From Trogon surrucura (Eukaryota > Chordata > Aves > Trogoniformes > Trogonidae), in the NCBI GenBank assembly GCA_020746105.1, contig JAJGST010000022.1, positions 1,995,135 to 2,059,134 of the forward strand: a stretch of DNA of 64,000 bases, read 5' to 3'. The notes below the pieces were generated by a model. It was given only the letters and a program-made list of their open reading frames with translations, had not been told where the DNA came from and did not search any database. The position numbers and the translations under genes are program-made. Positions 10,646 to 21,681 of this stretch are shown here, piece after piece. Each line of letters starts with the position of its first letter. The stretch's first letter is position 1.

Positions 10646-10650
10646 CGCGG

Positions 10651-10660
10651 TCTTACCTTG
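10651..10660 (-). promoter_or_regulatory. Splice donor candidate upstream of E1 gag
   Basis: On the minus strand CAAGGTAAGA fits a strong donor (AAG/GTAAGA) a few bases before the gag ATG. The same word occurs at the same place in E4 (26508-26516) and E5 (49323-49331). It would serve spliced env messages in the intact ancestor. Confidence 0.6.
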
Positions 10661-10822
10661 GCAGGGGCTTGATCGGCCACTCAAAGTCTGGTCTCCGGTG
10701 CCCTTTTGGTCACACCTGGAATTCTCCTGCCTCCGGCTCTCCAGCTCCCAAATCGGCTCACGTCCGATGCTTTGGAGTCTTTCCATATTCAAGCAATCTG
10801 CATTTAAGCAATTCCCCATTTT

Positions 10823-10840
10823 CAACCTGTTCGGGTGCCA
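10823..10840 (-). promoter_or_regulatory. E1 primer binding site, tRNA-Lys type
   Basis: Two bases past the 5' LTR, the minus strand reads TGGCACCCGAACAGG, one change from the classic tRNA-Lys3 primer site. E4 (26329) and E5 (49128) carry close variants. This supports a class II/beta assignment. Confidence 0.8.
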
Positions 10841-10842
10841 GA

Positions 10843-11219
10843 TGAAGAGGGTCCCTTCGGAGAGCCGGCCAAGATAACAACAAATCCCACCGATATGGCT
10901 ACAAGTAGTTCTCTCTTTATTGCTCCGGACAGCTCAAGATATACAGTTCAGCAGTGTCCCCGCGCCTGCCCCTTAACAGAGTTGGTCAGTTACAGGTTCA
11001 CACGCGCCAGCGTTTTATTGGGTAGTGCCATTCCACTATGCAAGCGGCTCTCACCCCCCCTTTCTCCCCCTGGCAAGGCTCTTCACAAAACAGATAAAAC
11101 CTCCTCCTCCCTGTGTTCCAAGGCAGCTTCAAGGACAGAGCCTCTGTTTAGGCCTAAGCTGGGTTGTCCACGCTTTTAAAGTTATACCGCACCTCTGCTC
11201 CACAAGAAATTCCTCTACA
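10843..11219 (-). mobile_element. E1 5' LTR
   Basis: 377 bp, differing from the 3' LTR at one position by eye. It is followed in element orientation by the PBS. The right flank is the second CTGGAG duplication (11220-11225). Confidence 0.93.
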
Positions 11220-11225
11220 CTGGAG

Positions 11226-12628
11226 GGAAGCAAATGTCACTCCAGTCTTCAAAAAGGGCAAGAAGGAGGACCCGGGTAACTATAGACCGGTCAGCCTCAC
11301 CTCCATCCCTGGGAAAGTGATGGAACGACTTATCCTTGGTGCCATCTCAAGGCATATCAGGGATAAGAGGGTCATTAGAGACAGTCAACATGGCTTCACC
11401 AAAGGGAAGTCGTGCTTGACTAACCTCATAACCTTTTAAGAGGGTATAACAAGGTGGATAGATGATGGCAGAGCGGTGGATGTGGTCTACCTTGACTTCA
11501 GTAAAGCATTTGACACAGTCTCCCACAGCATCCTTGCTGCTAAACTGAGGAAGTGCGGTCTAGACTCTCGGGTAGTGAGGTGGACTGTGAACTGGCTAAG
11601 GGGAAGAAGCCAAAGAGTTGTGGTCAATGGGGCGGAGTCTGGTTGGAGGCCTGTATCCAGTGGAGTCCCTCAAGGGTCGGTACTGGGACCAGTATTATTC
11701 AATATATTCATCGATGACTTGGATGAGGGACTAGAGAGTGCTATCAGCAAGTTTGCTGATGACACCAAGCTGGGAGGAGTGGCTGACACACCAGAAGGCT
11801 GTGCTGCCATTCAGCGAGACCTGGACAGGCTGGAGCGTTGGGCGGGGAAAAATTTAATGAAATATAACAAGGGTAAATGTAGAGTCTTGCATCTGGGTAG
11901 GAACAACCCCAGGTTCCAGTATAAGTTGGGGAATGACTTATTAGAGAGTAGTGTAGGGGAAAGGGACCTGGGAGTCTTGGTGGACAGCAGGATGACCATG
12001 AGCCAGCACTGTGCCCTTGTGGCCAGGAAGGCCAATGGCATCCTGGGGTGTATTAGAAGGGGGGTGGTTAGTAGGTCAAGAGAGGTTCTCCTTCCCCTCT
12101 ACTCTGCCCTGGTGAGACCCCATCTGGAATATTGTGTCCAGTTCTGGGCCCCTCAGTTCAAGAAAGACAGGGAACTGCTGGAGAGAGTCCAGCACAGGGC
12201 AACTAGGATGATTAAGGGAGTGGAGCATCTCCCTTATGAGAAAAGACTGAGGGAGCTGGGGCTCTTTAGTTTGGAGAAGAGGAGGCTGAGGGGTGACCTC
12301 ATTAATGTTTACAAATATATCAAGGGTGAGTGTCACGAGGATGGAGCCAGGCTCTTCTCGGTGACAACCAATGATAGGACAAGGGGTAATGGGTTGAAAC
12401 TGGAACATAAGAGGTTCCGCTTAAACTCGAGAAGAAACTTCTTCTCAGTGAGGGTGACGGAACGCTGGAAAAGGCTGCCCAGAGAGGTTGTGGAGTCTCC
12501 TTCTCTGGAGACATTCAAGACCTGCCTGGACGCGTTCCTATGTAGCCTAATCTAGGCATTCCTGCTCTGGCAGGAGGATTGGACTTGACGATCTTTCGAG
12601 GTCCCTTCCAATCCCTAACATTCTATGA
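11226..12628 (+). pseudogene. CR1 ORF2 part 2, after E1, with 3' end
   Basis: The CR1 interrupted at 6185 resumes in the RT domain and runs to its own stop at 12555. A TAA at 11437-11439 breaks the frame; from 11476 it is open for 359 codons, with [20 protein letters not shown] and the FADD catalytic box. The 3' end is the expected ATTCTATGA tail at about 12620-12628. Bases 11220-11225 are the right copy of the E1 target duplication. Confidence 0.92.
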
Positions 12629-13079
12629 CAGGCTGACTGCTTCGGACTGCGCGGACAGCGGCAGCGGCAACTGCTGCAGTAAGAGCGGTTTTTTTTCTCC
12701 GATTTCTGGGCGGATTGAGGCGAGAGTGGGCTTTGCCGGGGACGGTGAAGCTGAGGAGAGAGAGCGGGACCCGGAACTGAGAGGGAATCTCGCGAGGCGG
12801 GAGCGAGTGACGTAGGCGAGGAGGAAGCCGGCAGCCCGCGAAACTCAAAAGCGACCTCAGCGTCTGACTCTTGAGAGCGGCGCGAGTGTGGGGGAGGGGA
12901 GGACCTGCTGGACTCTGGTGATCCGCGGGCACAGCGGGGTGTTACTGCTGGCTCAGGGAGGGCGAGGACCGCAGATCCTGGGCATAAGAGGTGAAGGAGT
13001 GGTTATTGGTCAATTCTTTTTTTTATTTTATTTTTTTTTTTTTTATCATTTTTCTTTCCTTTTTTTCTTCTTTCCCATT
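12629..13079 (+). promoter_or_regulatory. CR1 5' UTR / internal promoter region
   Basis: The first 380 bp are rich in CG and CGCG words, unlike the surrounding repeats. A long T-rich tract follows (about 13015-13077), just before ORF1. Autonomous LINEs drive transcription from this region; activity here is inferred. Confidence 0.5.
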
Positions 13080-14147
13080 ATGGTTGCCACCAGACAGAAA
13101 GCCACCACGAGGAGGAGTGTGGGGACCCAAACAGTGCTCCAGCACAAGGACGCAGCTGTGCAGGCTGCCGGCTGCAGGGAGTGCCTGAGCCTGTGCTTCC
13201 CAGAGGCTGCATCTGACAGTGCCTGTGTGAGGTGCGGTCAGTTGGATGATCTCCTCCATCTTGTGGTAGAGCTAAAAGAAGAAGTGGAGAGGCTGAGGAG
13301 CATCAGGGAGTGTGAAAGAGAGATAGATTGGTGGAGCCACTCCCTGATGCACACACAGCACTCTCCACATGCAACAGGGGATCCCCTCCCCTCTGGCCAT
13401 GAGGTCAAAGGAGGGGATCAAGGTGATGAGGGGGAATGGAAACGAGTCCTGGCTCGGAGAGGAAGGCGGGTCCCTGCCCAGCCTCCCTCACCTGCCCAGT
13501 TGCCTCTACAGAACAGGTACAGTGCTCTGGAAGAGGAGAGCCATGGAAAAGAAGAGGTGAATGAATGTGGAGACATAGGGTTGACTTTGCTGAGTAAGTC
13601 AGACCCATGCATCAGGACTAGTTCAACTAAAAAGAAAAGGAGGGTAGTTGTCATTGGTGACTCCATCCTGAGGGGAACAGAGGGTCCCATTTGCCGTCCA
13701 GACCCAGTCCACAGGGAAGTCTGTTGCCTCCCTGGAGCTCGGATTAGGGACATTACTAAAAAACTTCCCAGGCTGGTGAGTCCCACTGATTATTACCCAT
13801 TGTTGATTGTCCAGGTTGGGAGTGATGAGATCAATCATAGAAGTACTCAGAGAATTAAAAAGGACTTTAAGTTGTTAGGCCAGGCGATCAAAGGATCGGG
13901 GGCACAGGTAGTTTTCTCATCTATCCCTTCAGTAGGTGACAGGAATAGTGAAAGGAAAAGAAAAGTACATGCAGTTAATGCATGGCTCAAAGACTGATGC
14001 CTCCAGCAACGTTTTGGGTATTATGATCACGGGGAAGTTTATGCATTACTGGGCATGAGAGATATAGATGGTGTAGAGCTGTCTAAGAGAGGGAGGAGAA
14101 TACTTGCTGGAGAGTTGGCGGGATTAATAGATAGGGCTTTAAACTAA
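13080..14147 (+). pseudogene. CR1 ORF1 (Cys-rich, coiled coil, SGNH esterase), one TGA
   Basis: The likely start is the ATG at 13080. A Cys/His-rich stretch (CRECLSLC...CVRCGQ) comes first, then a short Leu/Glu coiled-coil-like segment. Next is an SGNH-hydrolase core: VVVIGDSIL, with the nucleophile Ser in GDS, and later VQVGSDEIN. ORF1 proteins of CR1 bind RNA and carry such an esterase. A TGA at 13995-13997 interrupts it, and the frame then continues without a break to a TAA at 14145-14147. Where the family normally has the catalytic His before LS, this copy reads GVELS, so esterase activity would be lost even without the stop. Confidence 0.85.
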
Positions 14148-14290
14148 GTTGGAAGGGGGAAGGGGATAAAACCCGAGCCTCTACACATGAGCCAAGGGGA
14201 AGTATCCCAGGGTTAGGCATAAAATGCACAAGCAACGGTAACAGATGCTCCATTAAATCTCTGAAGTGTCTGTATACCAATGCAAGAAGC

Positions 14291-17032
14291 ATGGGGAATA
14301 AGCAGGGAGAATTAGAAGTCTATGGGCAGCTGGAGAACTATGATCTTATTGCAATTACAGAGACGTGGTGGGACAGCTCACATAACTGGAATGTGGGCCT
14401 TGATGGTTATGTTCTTTTTAGGAAAGACAGGTTGATGAGGCGAGGTTGGGGAGTTGCTCTTTACGTGAGAGAGCAACTGGAGTGTATTGAGACCCATCCA
14501 GGGGCAGATGAGGAGCAAGTAGAGAGTTTATGGGTAAGAATTAAGGGGCAGGCTAGCTTAGGTGATACTGTGGTGGGTGTCTACTATAGACCACCTGATC
14601 AGGAGGTGGAAGTAGATGAGGCCTTTTACAGGCAGATGACAGCAGCCTCTCAGTCCCAGGCCCTGGTTCTCATGGGGGATTTCAACTACCCAGATGTTTG
14701 CTGGAAGTCCCACACAGCCAGCCATCCTCAGTCCAGGAGGTTCCTCCAGTGCATCGATGATAACTTTTTGATGCAAATGGTGAATGAGCCAACCAGGAGA
14801 GGAGCGCTGCTGGACCTTGTGTTCACCAACAAGGAAGGTCTGGTTGAAGCAGTGAAGGTTGAGGGCAACCTTGGCTGCAGCGACCATGAGATAGTGGAGT
14901 TCAGGATCCTGTGCGGTAAAAACAGAATACCAAGCAGGATCGCAACTCTGGACTTCAGAAGGGCCAACTTTGGCCTCTTCAAGCAATTACTGGGGGATAC
15001 CCCTTGGGACAGGGAGCTGCAAGGTAAAGGGGCCCAAGAGAGTTGGTTGGCATTCAAAGACCACTTCTTTGAGGCTCAGGATCAGTGCATCCCATCAGGT
15101 AGGAAATCAAGAAAGAGATCCAGGAGACCTGCTTGGTTATCCAGGGATCTGCTGGGCAGACTCAGGTGGAAAGGGAGGGTGTTTAAATTGTGGAAGGAAG
15201 GGCTGGCCACTTTGGTGGAGTACAGGGCAGCTGTCAGGGAGTGCAGGGAGGCAATCAGAAAAGCTAAGGCCTCCTTGGAGTTAAAACTTGCAAGGGAGGT
15301 CAAAGACAACAGAAAGGGCTTCTTCAAATACATTGCTGACAAAACTAACGCTAGAGGCAATGTAGGCCCTCTGTTGAATGAGGTGGGTGCCCTGGAGACA
15401 GAGGACAGAAAGAAGGCAGAGTTGCTGAATGCCTTCTTTGCCTCTGTCTACACTGTTGGAGACCGTCCTCAGGAGCCTCAGTCCCCTGAGGTCCCAGAGG
15501 AAGTCATGACAAAGGAGGAGTCTGCCCTGATTGATGAGGAGTGGGTTAAGGATCAGTTTGAACACTTGGACATTCATAAATCCATGGGCCCTGATGGGAT
15601 GCACCCACGGGTGCTGAGGGAGCTGGCGGGAGTCATTGCTAGGCCACTCTCCATCATCTTTGGTAAGTCATGGGTAACAGGTGAGGTGCCTGAAGACTGG
15701 AGGAAAGCGAATGTCACTCCAGTCTATAAGAAGGGCAGGAAGGATGACCCGAGTAACTACAGACCGGTCAGCCTCACCTCCATCCCTGGAAAGGTGATGG
15801 AACATCTTATCCTTGACGCTGTCTCTAGGCATATCAAGGATAAGAAGGTTATTAGGAGCAGTCAGCATGGCTTTGCCAAGGGGAAGTCATGTTTGACCAA
15901 CCTGATAACCTTTTATGAAGACATAACCAGGTGGATGGATGGTGGCCATGCAGTGGACATGGTCTACCTGGACATCAGCAAGGCCTTTGACACCGTCTCC
16001 CACAGCATCCTCATAGGTAAACTGAGGAAGTGTGGTCTGGATGACCAAGTAGTGAGGTGGGTCGAGAACTGGTTGAAGGGAAGAAGCCAGAGGGTTGTGG
16101 TCAATGGGGCTGAGTCTGGCTGGTTGCCTGTGTCTAGTGGGGTCCCTCAGGGGTCAGTGCTCGGGCCGGTGCTGTTTAATATATTCATCAATGATCTGGA
16201 CGAGGAATTAGAGAATGTTGTCACCAAGTTTGCTGATGATACGAAGTTGGGGGGAGTGGTTGACACACCAGAAGGCTGTGCAGCCATTCAGAGAGACCTA
16301 GACAGGCTGGAGGGCTGGGCGGGGAGAAATCTTATGCAGTTCAACAAGGGCAAGTGTAGAGTTTTGCACTTGGGAAAAAATAACCCCATGTACCAATATA
16401 GGTTGGGGACTGCCCTGCTGGAGAGCAGCACAGGGGAAAGGGACCTGGGGGTTCTAGTGGACAGCAGGATGACCATGAGCCAGCAATGTGCCCTCGTGGC
16501 CAAGAAGGCCAATGGCATCCTGGGGTGTATTAGAAGGGGAGTAGCAAGTAGGTCAAGAGAGGTCCTCCTGCCCCTCTACTCTGCCCTGGTGAGGCCACAT
16601 CTGGAATATTGTGTCCAGTTCTGGGCCCCTCAGTTCAAGAAGGACAGGGAGCTGCTTGAGAGAGTCCAGCGTAGAGCCACAAAGATGGTGAAGGGAGTGG
16701 AACATCTCCCTTATGAGGAAAGGCTGAAGGAGCTGAATCTCTTTAGCTTGGAGAAGAGGAGGCTGAGGGGTGACCTCATCAATGTTTATAAATATGTCAA
16801 GGGGGAATGTCAGGAGGATGGAGCCAGGCTCTTTTCAGCGGCGTCCACTGACAGGACAAGGGGCAATGGGTGGAAGCTGGAACACAGGAGGTTCCAGAAA
16901 AATATGAGGAAAAACTTTTTTACTGTGAGGGTGACCGAGCACTGGAACAGGCTGCCCAGGGAGGTTGTGGAATCTCCTTCTCTTGAGACATTCAAAACCC
17001 GCATGGACGCGTTCCTGTGCGCTCTAGTGTAG
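14291..17032 (+). CDS. CR1 ORF2: endonuclease-reverse transcriptase, open
   Basis: 913 codons without a stop. The frame is also open a little upstream, so the true start may be earlier. The N-terminal APE-type endonuclease keeps its catalytic residues: Glu24 in ITETWWD, Asp130/Asn132 in MGDFNYP and Asp198-His199 in GCSDHE. RT keeps Asp561 in [20 protein letters not shown] and the FADD box at 647-650. The C-terminus is the CR1-specific region. It nicks target DNA and copies the RNA in place. With all visible catalytic residues present it could still be active, subject to expression and the broken ORF1. Confidence 0.92.
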   Translation: MGNKQGELEVYGQLENYDLIAITETWWDSSHNWNVGLDGYVLFRKDRLMRRGWGVALYVREQLECIETHPGADEEQVESLWVRIKGQASLGDTVVGVYYRPPDQEVEVDEAFYRQMTAASQSQALVLMGDFNYPDVCWKSHTASHPQSRRFLQCIDDNFLMQMVNEPTRRGALLDLVFTNKEGLVEAVKVEGNLGCSDHEIVEFRILCGKNRIPSRIATLDFRRANFGLFKQLLGDTPWDRELQGKGAQESWLAFKDHFFEAQDQCIPSGRKSRKRSRRPAWLSRDLLGRLRWKGRVFKLWKEGLATLVEYRAAVRECREAIRKAKASLELKLAREVKDNRKGFFKYIADKTNARGNVGPLLNEVGALETEDRKKAELLNAFFASVYTVGDRPQEPQSPEVPEEVMTKEESALIDEEWVKDQFEHLDIHKSMGPDGMHPRVLRELAGVIARPLSIIFGKSWVTGEVPEDWRKANVTPVYKKGRKDDPSNYRPVSLTSIPGKVMEHLILDAVSRHIKDKKVIRSSQHGFAKGKSCLTNLITFYEDITRWMDGGHAVDMVYLDISKAFDTVSHSILIGKLRKCGLDDQVVRWVENWLKGRSQRVVVNGAESGWLPVSSGVPQGSVLGPVLFNIFINDLDEELENVVTKFADDTKLGGVVDTPEGCAAIQRDLDRLEGWAGRNLMQFNKGKCRVLHLGKNNPMYQYRLGTALLESSTGERDLGVLVDSRMTMSQQCALVAKKANGILGCIRRGVASRSREVLLPLYSALVRPHLEYCVQFWAPQFKKDRELLERVQRRATKMVKGVEHLPYEERLKELNLFSLEKRRLRGDLINVYKYVKGECQEDGARLFSAASTDRTRGNGWKLEHRRFQKNMRKNFFTVRVTEHWNRLPREVVESPSLETFKTRMDAFLCALV

Positions 17033-17131
17033 GTGATCCTGCTCCGGCAGGGGTGTTGGACTAGATGATCTTTAAGGTCCCTTCCAACCTTTAACATTCT
17101 GTGATTCTGTGATTCTGTGATTCTATGAAGG

Positions 17132-17149
17132 CTGTTGGTGCAGTGCCAT
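17132..17149 (+). repeat. Satellite scrap at solo LTR B
   Basis: Only CTGTTGGTGCAGTGCCAT of the monomer lies between the CR1 tail and the solo LTR. Its last five bases, GCCAT (17145-17149), are repeated after the LTR. Confidence 0.8.
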
Positions 17150-17756
17150 TGTTACGTTCCCGACCTTTCAGGATGTTGACGTAAGTTCACTGATACCCAG
17201 ACCAGGATTAAGGTGATTTAAAGCAAGCATCCAAAACAAAAATTTTATTTATCAGTCACCTAACAACGAGGTATTTCAATTGCCCGTTCGGCACAATTAA
17301 CACACTGCACAACAACGAGTTATCGGTAAGCAAATGAAACAGACCTTGCCATAGATAGGTTTCAGTTAAAGCTAGAATGAGAGAGAAGGAAAGCGATAGA
17401 GATAGGAAAGATCACCACCCCTGGATCCAGCAATGATCACAGCAATCCTCTAGTGGCGGGAGAAAAGCGCTCAACTGCTCTGGGTGATGCCCTTTTATAC
17501 AGTCAAGTTCCCGCCACAGACCGGGAACAAGGTTGGGGGATGGTGGGGGCTTCTGAGGGGGGATGTACTACCCCTCCCTCTCCTGGCTTCTTGCAGCCAC
17601 AGCTCCAAGCCCTGTCCACGCCCACAGCTAAACCGGTGCAGGGCTGGGTCAGGGGGCTCAGCAAAGCGCTGAGTCACCCCCACACAAACACAGACAGATA
17701 CCAGGCAGGCAGCTCTGGCTTGTTTACTGTTTGAGACATCTATCTAGTCCCTTACA
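17150..17756 (-). mobile_element. Solo LTR, family B, with 5-bp TSD
   Basis: 607 bp, minus orientation. Promoter GTATAAAAGG is at plus 17491-17500 and AATAAA at plus 17245-17251. Flanks are GCCAT on both sides (17145-17149 and 17757-17761), a perfect duplication, so this is a clean solo LTR formed by LTR-LTR recombination. Plus-strand copies of the family occur at 34341 and 47808. Confidence 0.92.
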
Positions 17757-17987
17757 GCCATGCTCCCCTTGGAATGACTTGTCCAGCCCACATGTCTCTG
17801 CAGCTCCAGGCCCTATGGATCTCTCTACCCTAACCAGGACACTGCAGCTCATGGTTCAGCCTGATGTCTCAGTGGCCATGAGTATCCCAATGTCAGAAAG
17901 GTGTGGGTGGAGCACTGTTGGTTCAGTGACATGTTCCCCTTAGAATTCATTGTCCAGCCCACGTGTCTCTACTGGTCCAGATTTTAT
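17757..17987 (+). repeat. 177-bp satellite
   Basis: The monomer split by the solo LTR resumes with GCCATGCTCCCCTTGGAATG and runs through a further monomer start before a CR1 tail cuts it. Confidence 0.88.
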
Positions 17988-19196
17988 CATAGAATCATAG
18001 AATGTTAGGGATTGGAAGGGACCTCGAAAGATCATCAAGTCCAATCCCCCTGCCAGAGCAGGAACGCCTAGACTATGCCACACAGGAACGTGTCCAGGCA
18101 GGTCTTGAATGTCTCCAGAGAAGGAGACTCCACAACCTCTCTGGGCAGCCTGTTCCAGGGCTCCGTCACCCTCACTGAGAAGAAGTTTCTTCTCGAGTTT
18201 AAGCAGAACCTCCTATGTTCCAGTTTCAGCCCATTACCCCTTGTCCTATCAGTGGTTGTCACCGAGAAGAGCCTGGCTCCATCCTCGTGACACTCACCCT
18301 TGATATATTTGTAAACATTAATGAGGTCACCCCTCAGCCTCCTCTTCTCCAAACTAAAGAGCCCCAGCTCCTTCAGTCTTTTCTCATAAGGGAGATGCTC
18401 CACTCCCTTAATCATCCTAGTTGCCCTGTGCTGGACTCTCTCCAGCAGTTCCCTGTCTTTCTTGAGCTGAGGGGCCCAGAACTGGACACAATATTCCAGA
18501 TGGGGTCTCACCAGGGCAGAGTAGAGGGGAAGGAGGACCTCTCTTGACCTACTAACCACTCCCCTTCTAATACACCCCAGGATGCCATTGGCCTTCCTGG
18601 CCGCAAGGGCACAGTGCTGGCTCATGGTGATCCTGCTGTCCACCAAGACTCCCAGGTCCCTTTCCCCTACACTACTCTCTAATAAGTCATTCCCCAACTT
18701 ATACTGGAACCTGGGGTTGTTCCTACCCAGATGCAAGACCCTACATTTACCCTTGTTATATTTCATTAAATTTTTCCCCGCCCAACTCTCCAGCCTGTCC
18801 AGGTCTCACTGAATGGCAGCACAGCCTTCTGGCGTGTCAACCACTCCTCCCAGCTTGGTGTCATCAGCAAACTTGCTGATAGTACTCTCTAGTCCCTCAT
18901 CCAAGTCATCGATGAATATATTGAATAATACTGGTCCCAGTACCGACCCTTGAGGGACTCCACTGGATACAGGTCTCCAACCAGACTCCGCCCCATTGAC
19001 CACAACTCTCTGGCTTCTTCCCCTCAGCCAGTTCACAGTCCACCTCACTACCCGTGAGTCTAGACCACACTTCGTCAGTTTAGCAGCAAGGATGCTGTGG
19101 GAGACTGTGTCAAATGCTTTACTGAAGTCAAGGTAGACCACATCCACCACTCTGCCATCATCTATCCATCTTGTTATATCCTCATAAAATGGATCT
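17988..19196 (-). pseudogene. CR1 3' half, ORF2 RT region, one TGA
   Basis: It starts with the reversed tail ATAGAATCATAGAATG. Minus-strand translation covers RT from YEDITRW through FADD to the C-terminus. One TGA lies after GCAAIQ, near 18808; otherwise it is open as two in-frame segments (19207-18806, 18766-18068). It is 5'-truncated at about 19196 against satellite. Confidence 0.92.
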
Positions 19197-19424
19197 TTGA
19201 ACCCCAAGACTAACCAGGACCCTGCACCTCACGGTTGAACCTAATGTCATAATGACCATGAGTGTCCCAAAATTAGGAAGGTGTGGATGGAGCACTGTTG
19301 GTGCAGTGCCGTGCTCCTCTTGGAATGCCTTCTCCAGCCTAAGTGCCTCTGCATCTACAGGCTCTATGGATCTCTGAACCCTAACCAGCACCCTGCACCT
19401 CTGGGTTCAGCCTGATTTCATAAT
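19197..19424 (+). repeat. 177-bp satellite
   Basis: One monomer plus part, starting at GGATCTTTGAACC and showing GTGCCTCTGCATC and CTAACCAG words. It is cut by the 5' end of the next CR1. Confidence 0.88.
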
Positions 19425-21034
19425 TGTGGTCTATCTGGACATCAGCAGGGCATTTGAGACCGTCTCCCACAGCATCCTCATAGGTAAACTGAGGAAGTGT
19501 GGTCTGGATGACCAAGTAGTGAGGTGGGTCGAGAACTGGTTGAAGGGAAGAAACCAGAGAGTTGTGGTCAATGGGGCAGAGTCTGGATGGATGCCTGTGT
19601 CTAGTGGGGTCCCTCAGGGGTCAGTGCTCGGGCCGGTGCTGTTTAATATATTCATCAATGATCTGGACGAGGAATTAGAGAATGTTGTCAGCAAGTTTGC
19701 TGATGATACACAATTGTGAGGAGTGGTTGACACACCAGAAGTCTGTGCTGCCATTCAGAGAGACCTAGACAGGCTGGAGGGCTGGGCGGAGAGAAATCTT
19801 ATGAAGTTTAACAAGGACAAGTGTAGAATTTTGCACTTGGGAAAGAATAACCCCATGTGCCAGTATAGGTTGGGGACTGCCCTGCTGGAGAGCAACGCAG
19901 GGGAAAGGGACCTAGGAGGTTCTAGTGGACAGCAGAATGGGCATGAGCCAGCAGTGTGCCCTCATGGCCAAGAAGGCCAATGGCATCCTGGGATGTATTA
20001 GAAGAGGAATAGCAAGTAGGTCAAGAGAGGTCCTCCTGCCCCTCTACTCTGCCCTGGTGAGGCCGCATCAGGAATATTGTGTCCAGTTCTGGGCCCCTTA
20101 GCTCAAGGACAGGGAGTTGCTCGAGAGAGTCCAGCACAGAGCCACAAAGATGATTAAGGGAGTGGAACATCTCCCTTATGAGGAAAGGCTGAAGGAGCTG
20201 GGTCTCTTTAGCTTGGAAAAGAGGAGGCTGAGGGGTGACCTCATTAATGTTTATAAATATGTCAAGGGGGAGTGTCAGGAGGACAGTGCCAGGCTCTTTT
20301 CAGCGGCGTCCATTGACAGGACAAGGGGCAATGGGTGCAAGCTGGAACATAGGAGGTTCCATAAAAATATGAGAAAAAAAATTTTCACAATGAGGGTGAC
20401 TGTTGAGAAGCACGCACGAGCTCCGAGATGGTGGAAAACGAAATTTACTTTATTGCAAGCAGGCACACATATTTATACCTACTAGCACGAAGCACTATTT
20501 TTGGGTTACAAACAAGAGATCAGACTAGACAACCAGGATTGTTATTAGCTCATGTATTCCTTCAATCACTCTCTTATCACACAGGGAAAACAGACTTTCC
20601 CAGGTCTGTTTTGATTGTACTCTCCCATTCACTCCCATGCACATCCGCTGTACAGGGAGTGTCTTATCAGTTAATTCTCACGGACAAGTGCTCAACATGA
20701 GCTGTACTTGGCTGGTCAGGGCCTCTTTTCATAATTATCAAGCAAGAGTTATGAACTTGTTTAGAAAAGAGCTGAAGGACTAAAGTCTTAACTCTGCAAC
20801 GCAGTGCTGCCAGCACAGACAACTAAAATGTAGGGAATCCACAGGTCACAGAGCACTGGCACAGGCTGCCCAGGGAGGTTGTGGAGTCTCCTTCTCTGGA
20901 GGGATTCAAAACCCGCCTGGAGGCATTCCTCTGCGGTGTGCTGTAGGTGGTCCTGCTCTGGAAGGGGGGTTGGTCTAGATCATCTTTGAGGTCCCTTCCA
21001 ACCTCTAACATTCTGTGATTCTGTGATTCTGTGA
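19425..21034 (+). pseudogene. CR1 3' half split by a solo LTR
   Basis: It begins in RT at [15 protein letters not shown] and reaches the tail of ATTCTGTG repeats at about 21010-21034. Frame breaks include a TGA after DDTQL (near 19718) and frameshifts near 19910 and 20100. A solo LTR occupies 20401-20843 within the last part of ORF2. Confidence 0.9.
20401..20843 (-). mobile_element. Solo LTR, family 2, inside CR1
   Basis: 443 bp with ends TGTTGAGAAG...AATCCACA in plus view. AATAAA (reverse of TTTATT at 20449-20454) and a TATAAAT-like box near 20468 are on the minus strand. Flanks GGTGAC (20395-20400) and GGTCAC (20844-20849) form a 6-bp duplication with one change. U3 pieces of the same family sit inside gag of E2 (23511-23800) and E5 (49677-50045). 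Confidence 0.88.
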
Positions 21035-21307
21035 TAATGGCCATGGGTGTCCCAAAATCAGAAAGGTGTGGATGGAGCACTGTTGGTGCAGTGACGTGAT
21101 CCCCTTGGAATGCCTTGTCCATCTTACATGTCTCTGCAGCTCCAGACTCTATGGATCTCTGAACCCTAACCCTAACCAGGACCCTTCACCTCAGGATTCA
21201 GCCTGATGTCATAATGGCCATGGATGTCCCAAAATCAGAATATTGTCGGTGGAGCACTGTTGGTGCAGTGCCATGTTCTCCTTGGAATGCTTTGTCCATC
21301 CCACGTG
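21035..21307 (+). repeat. 177-bp satellite
   Basis: About 1.5 monomers from GGCCATGGGTGTCCC to CCCACGTG, where E2 inserted. It includes AACCCTAACCCTAACC at about 21161-21176. Confidence 0.9.
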
Positions 21308-21681
21308 TGAAGAGGGTCCCTTCGGAGAGCCGACCAAGAAATGACCATCCCACCAATATGGCTACAAGTTGTTCTCCCTTTATTGCTCCAGACAACTCAA
21401 TATATACAGTTAAACAGTGTCCACGCACCTGCCCCTTAACAGAGTTGGTCAGTTACAGGTTTACACGCACCAGCGTTTTATTGGATAGTGCCATTCAACT
21501 ATGCAGGCGACTCTCGCCCCTCCCTTCTCCCCCCAGCAATGATCTTCACAAAACAGCTTCACCTCCTGCTCTCCTTGCCCCAAGGCAGCTTCAAGGACAG
21601 AGTCTTTGTTTCGGCCTAAGCTGGGTTGTCCAAACCTTTAAAGGGATACCGGGTTCCTGCTCCACAAGAAATTCCTCTACA
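21308..21681 (-). mobile_element. E2 3' LTR
   Basis: 374 bp, ends as in E1. The polypurine tract follows on the plus-strand right side (21682-21702), which marks it as the 3' LTR. Confidence 0.9.

Larger units (their letters stand above)
6186..11219 (-). mobile_element. E1: young, pol-deleted class II ERV
   Basis: A 5034-bp provirus on the minus strand with two 377-bp LTRs, a Lys-type PBS, open gag and open dUTPase-protease, a pol remnant, an env remnant and a polypurine tract. It splits a CR1 and is bounded by perfect 6-bp duplications. By eye the two LTRs differ at one base (GAACCGG against GAGCCGG), so the insertion is recent. RT catalytic core and integrase are deleted, so it could not have copied itself alone. 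Confidence 0.93.
12629..17131 (+). mobile_element. Full-length CR1 LINE
   Basis: The element runs from a GC-rich 5' UTR (12629-13079) through ORF1 and ORF2 to a tail of repeated ATTCTGTG octamers (about 17090-17131). It begins directly after the tail of the preceding CR1, so it probably inserted at that tail. Most CR1 copies in birds are short 5'-truncated pieces, so a complete copy with an open ORF2 stands out. Confidence 0.92.

Noticed and set aside
10835-11179. Open stretch across the E1 5' LTR, repeated in the 3' LTR at about 6187-6522
   Set aside because: It reads the LTR against the element's own strand, and the same peptide appears in both LTRs only because the LTRs are nearly identical. 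Not a gene.
12888-13079. Earlier start for CR1 ORF1 at 12888
   Set aside because: The extra N-terminus translates a GC-rich UTR and a T-run into a Phe-rich stretch unlike ORF1 proteins. The ATG at 13080 is more plausible.
18075-18812. Plus-strand open stretches over the CR1 at 17988-19196
   Set aside because: They are antisense to a conserved CR1 ORF2. Similar antisense reads appear at every CR1 copy.
21161-21176. Interstitial telomere array
   Set aside because: Only two to three CCCTAA units occur per satellite monomer, always at the same place. They are part of the satellite, not a telomere.
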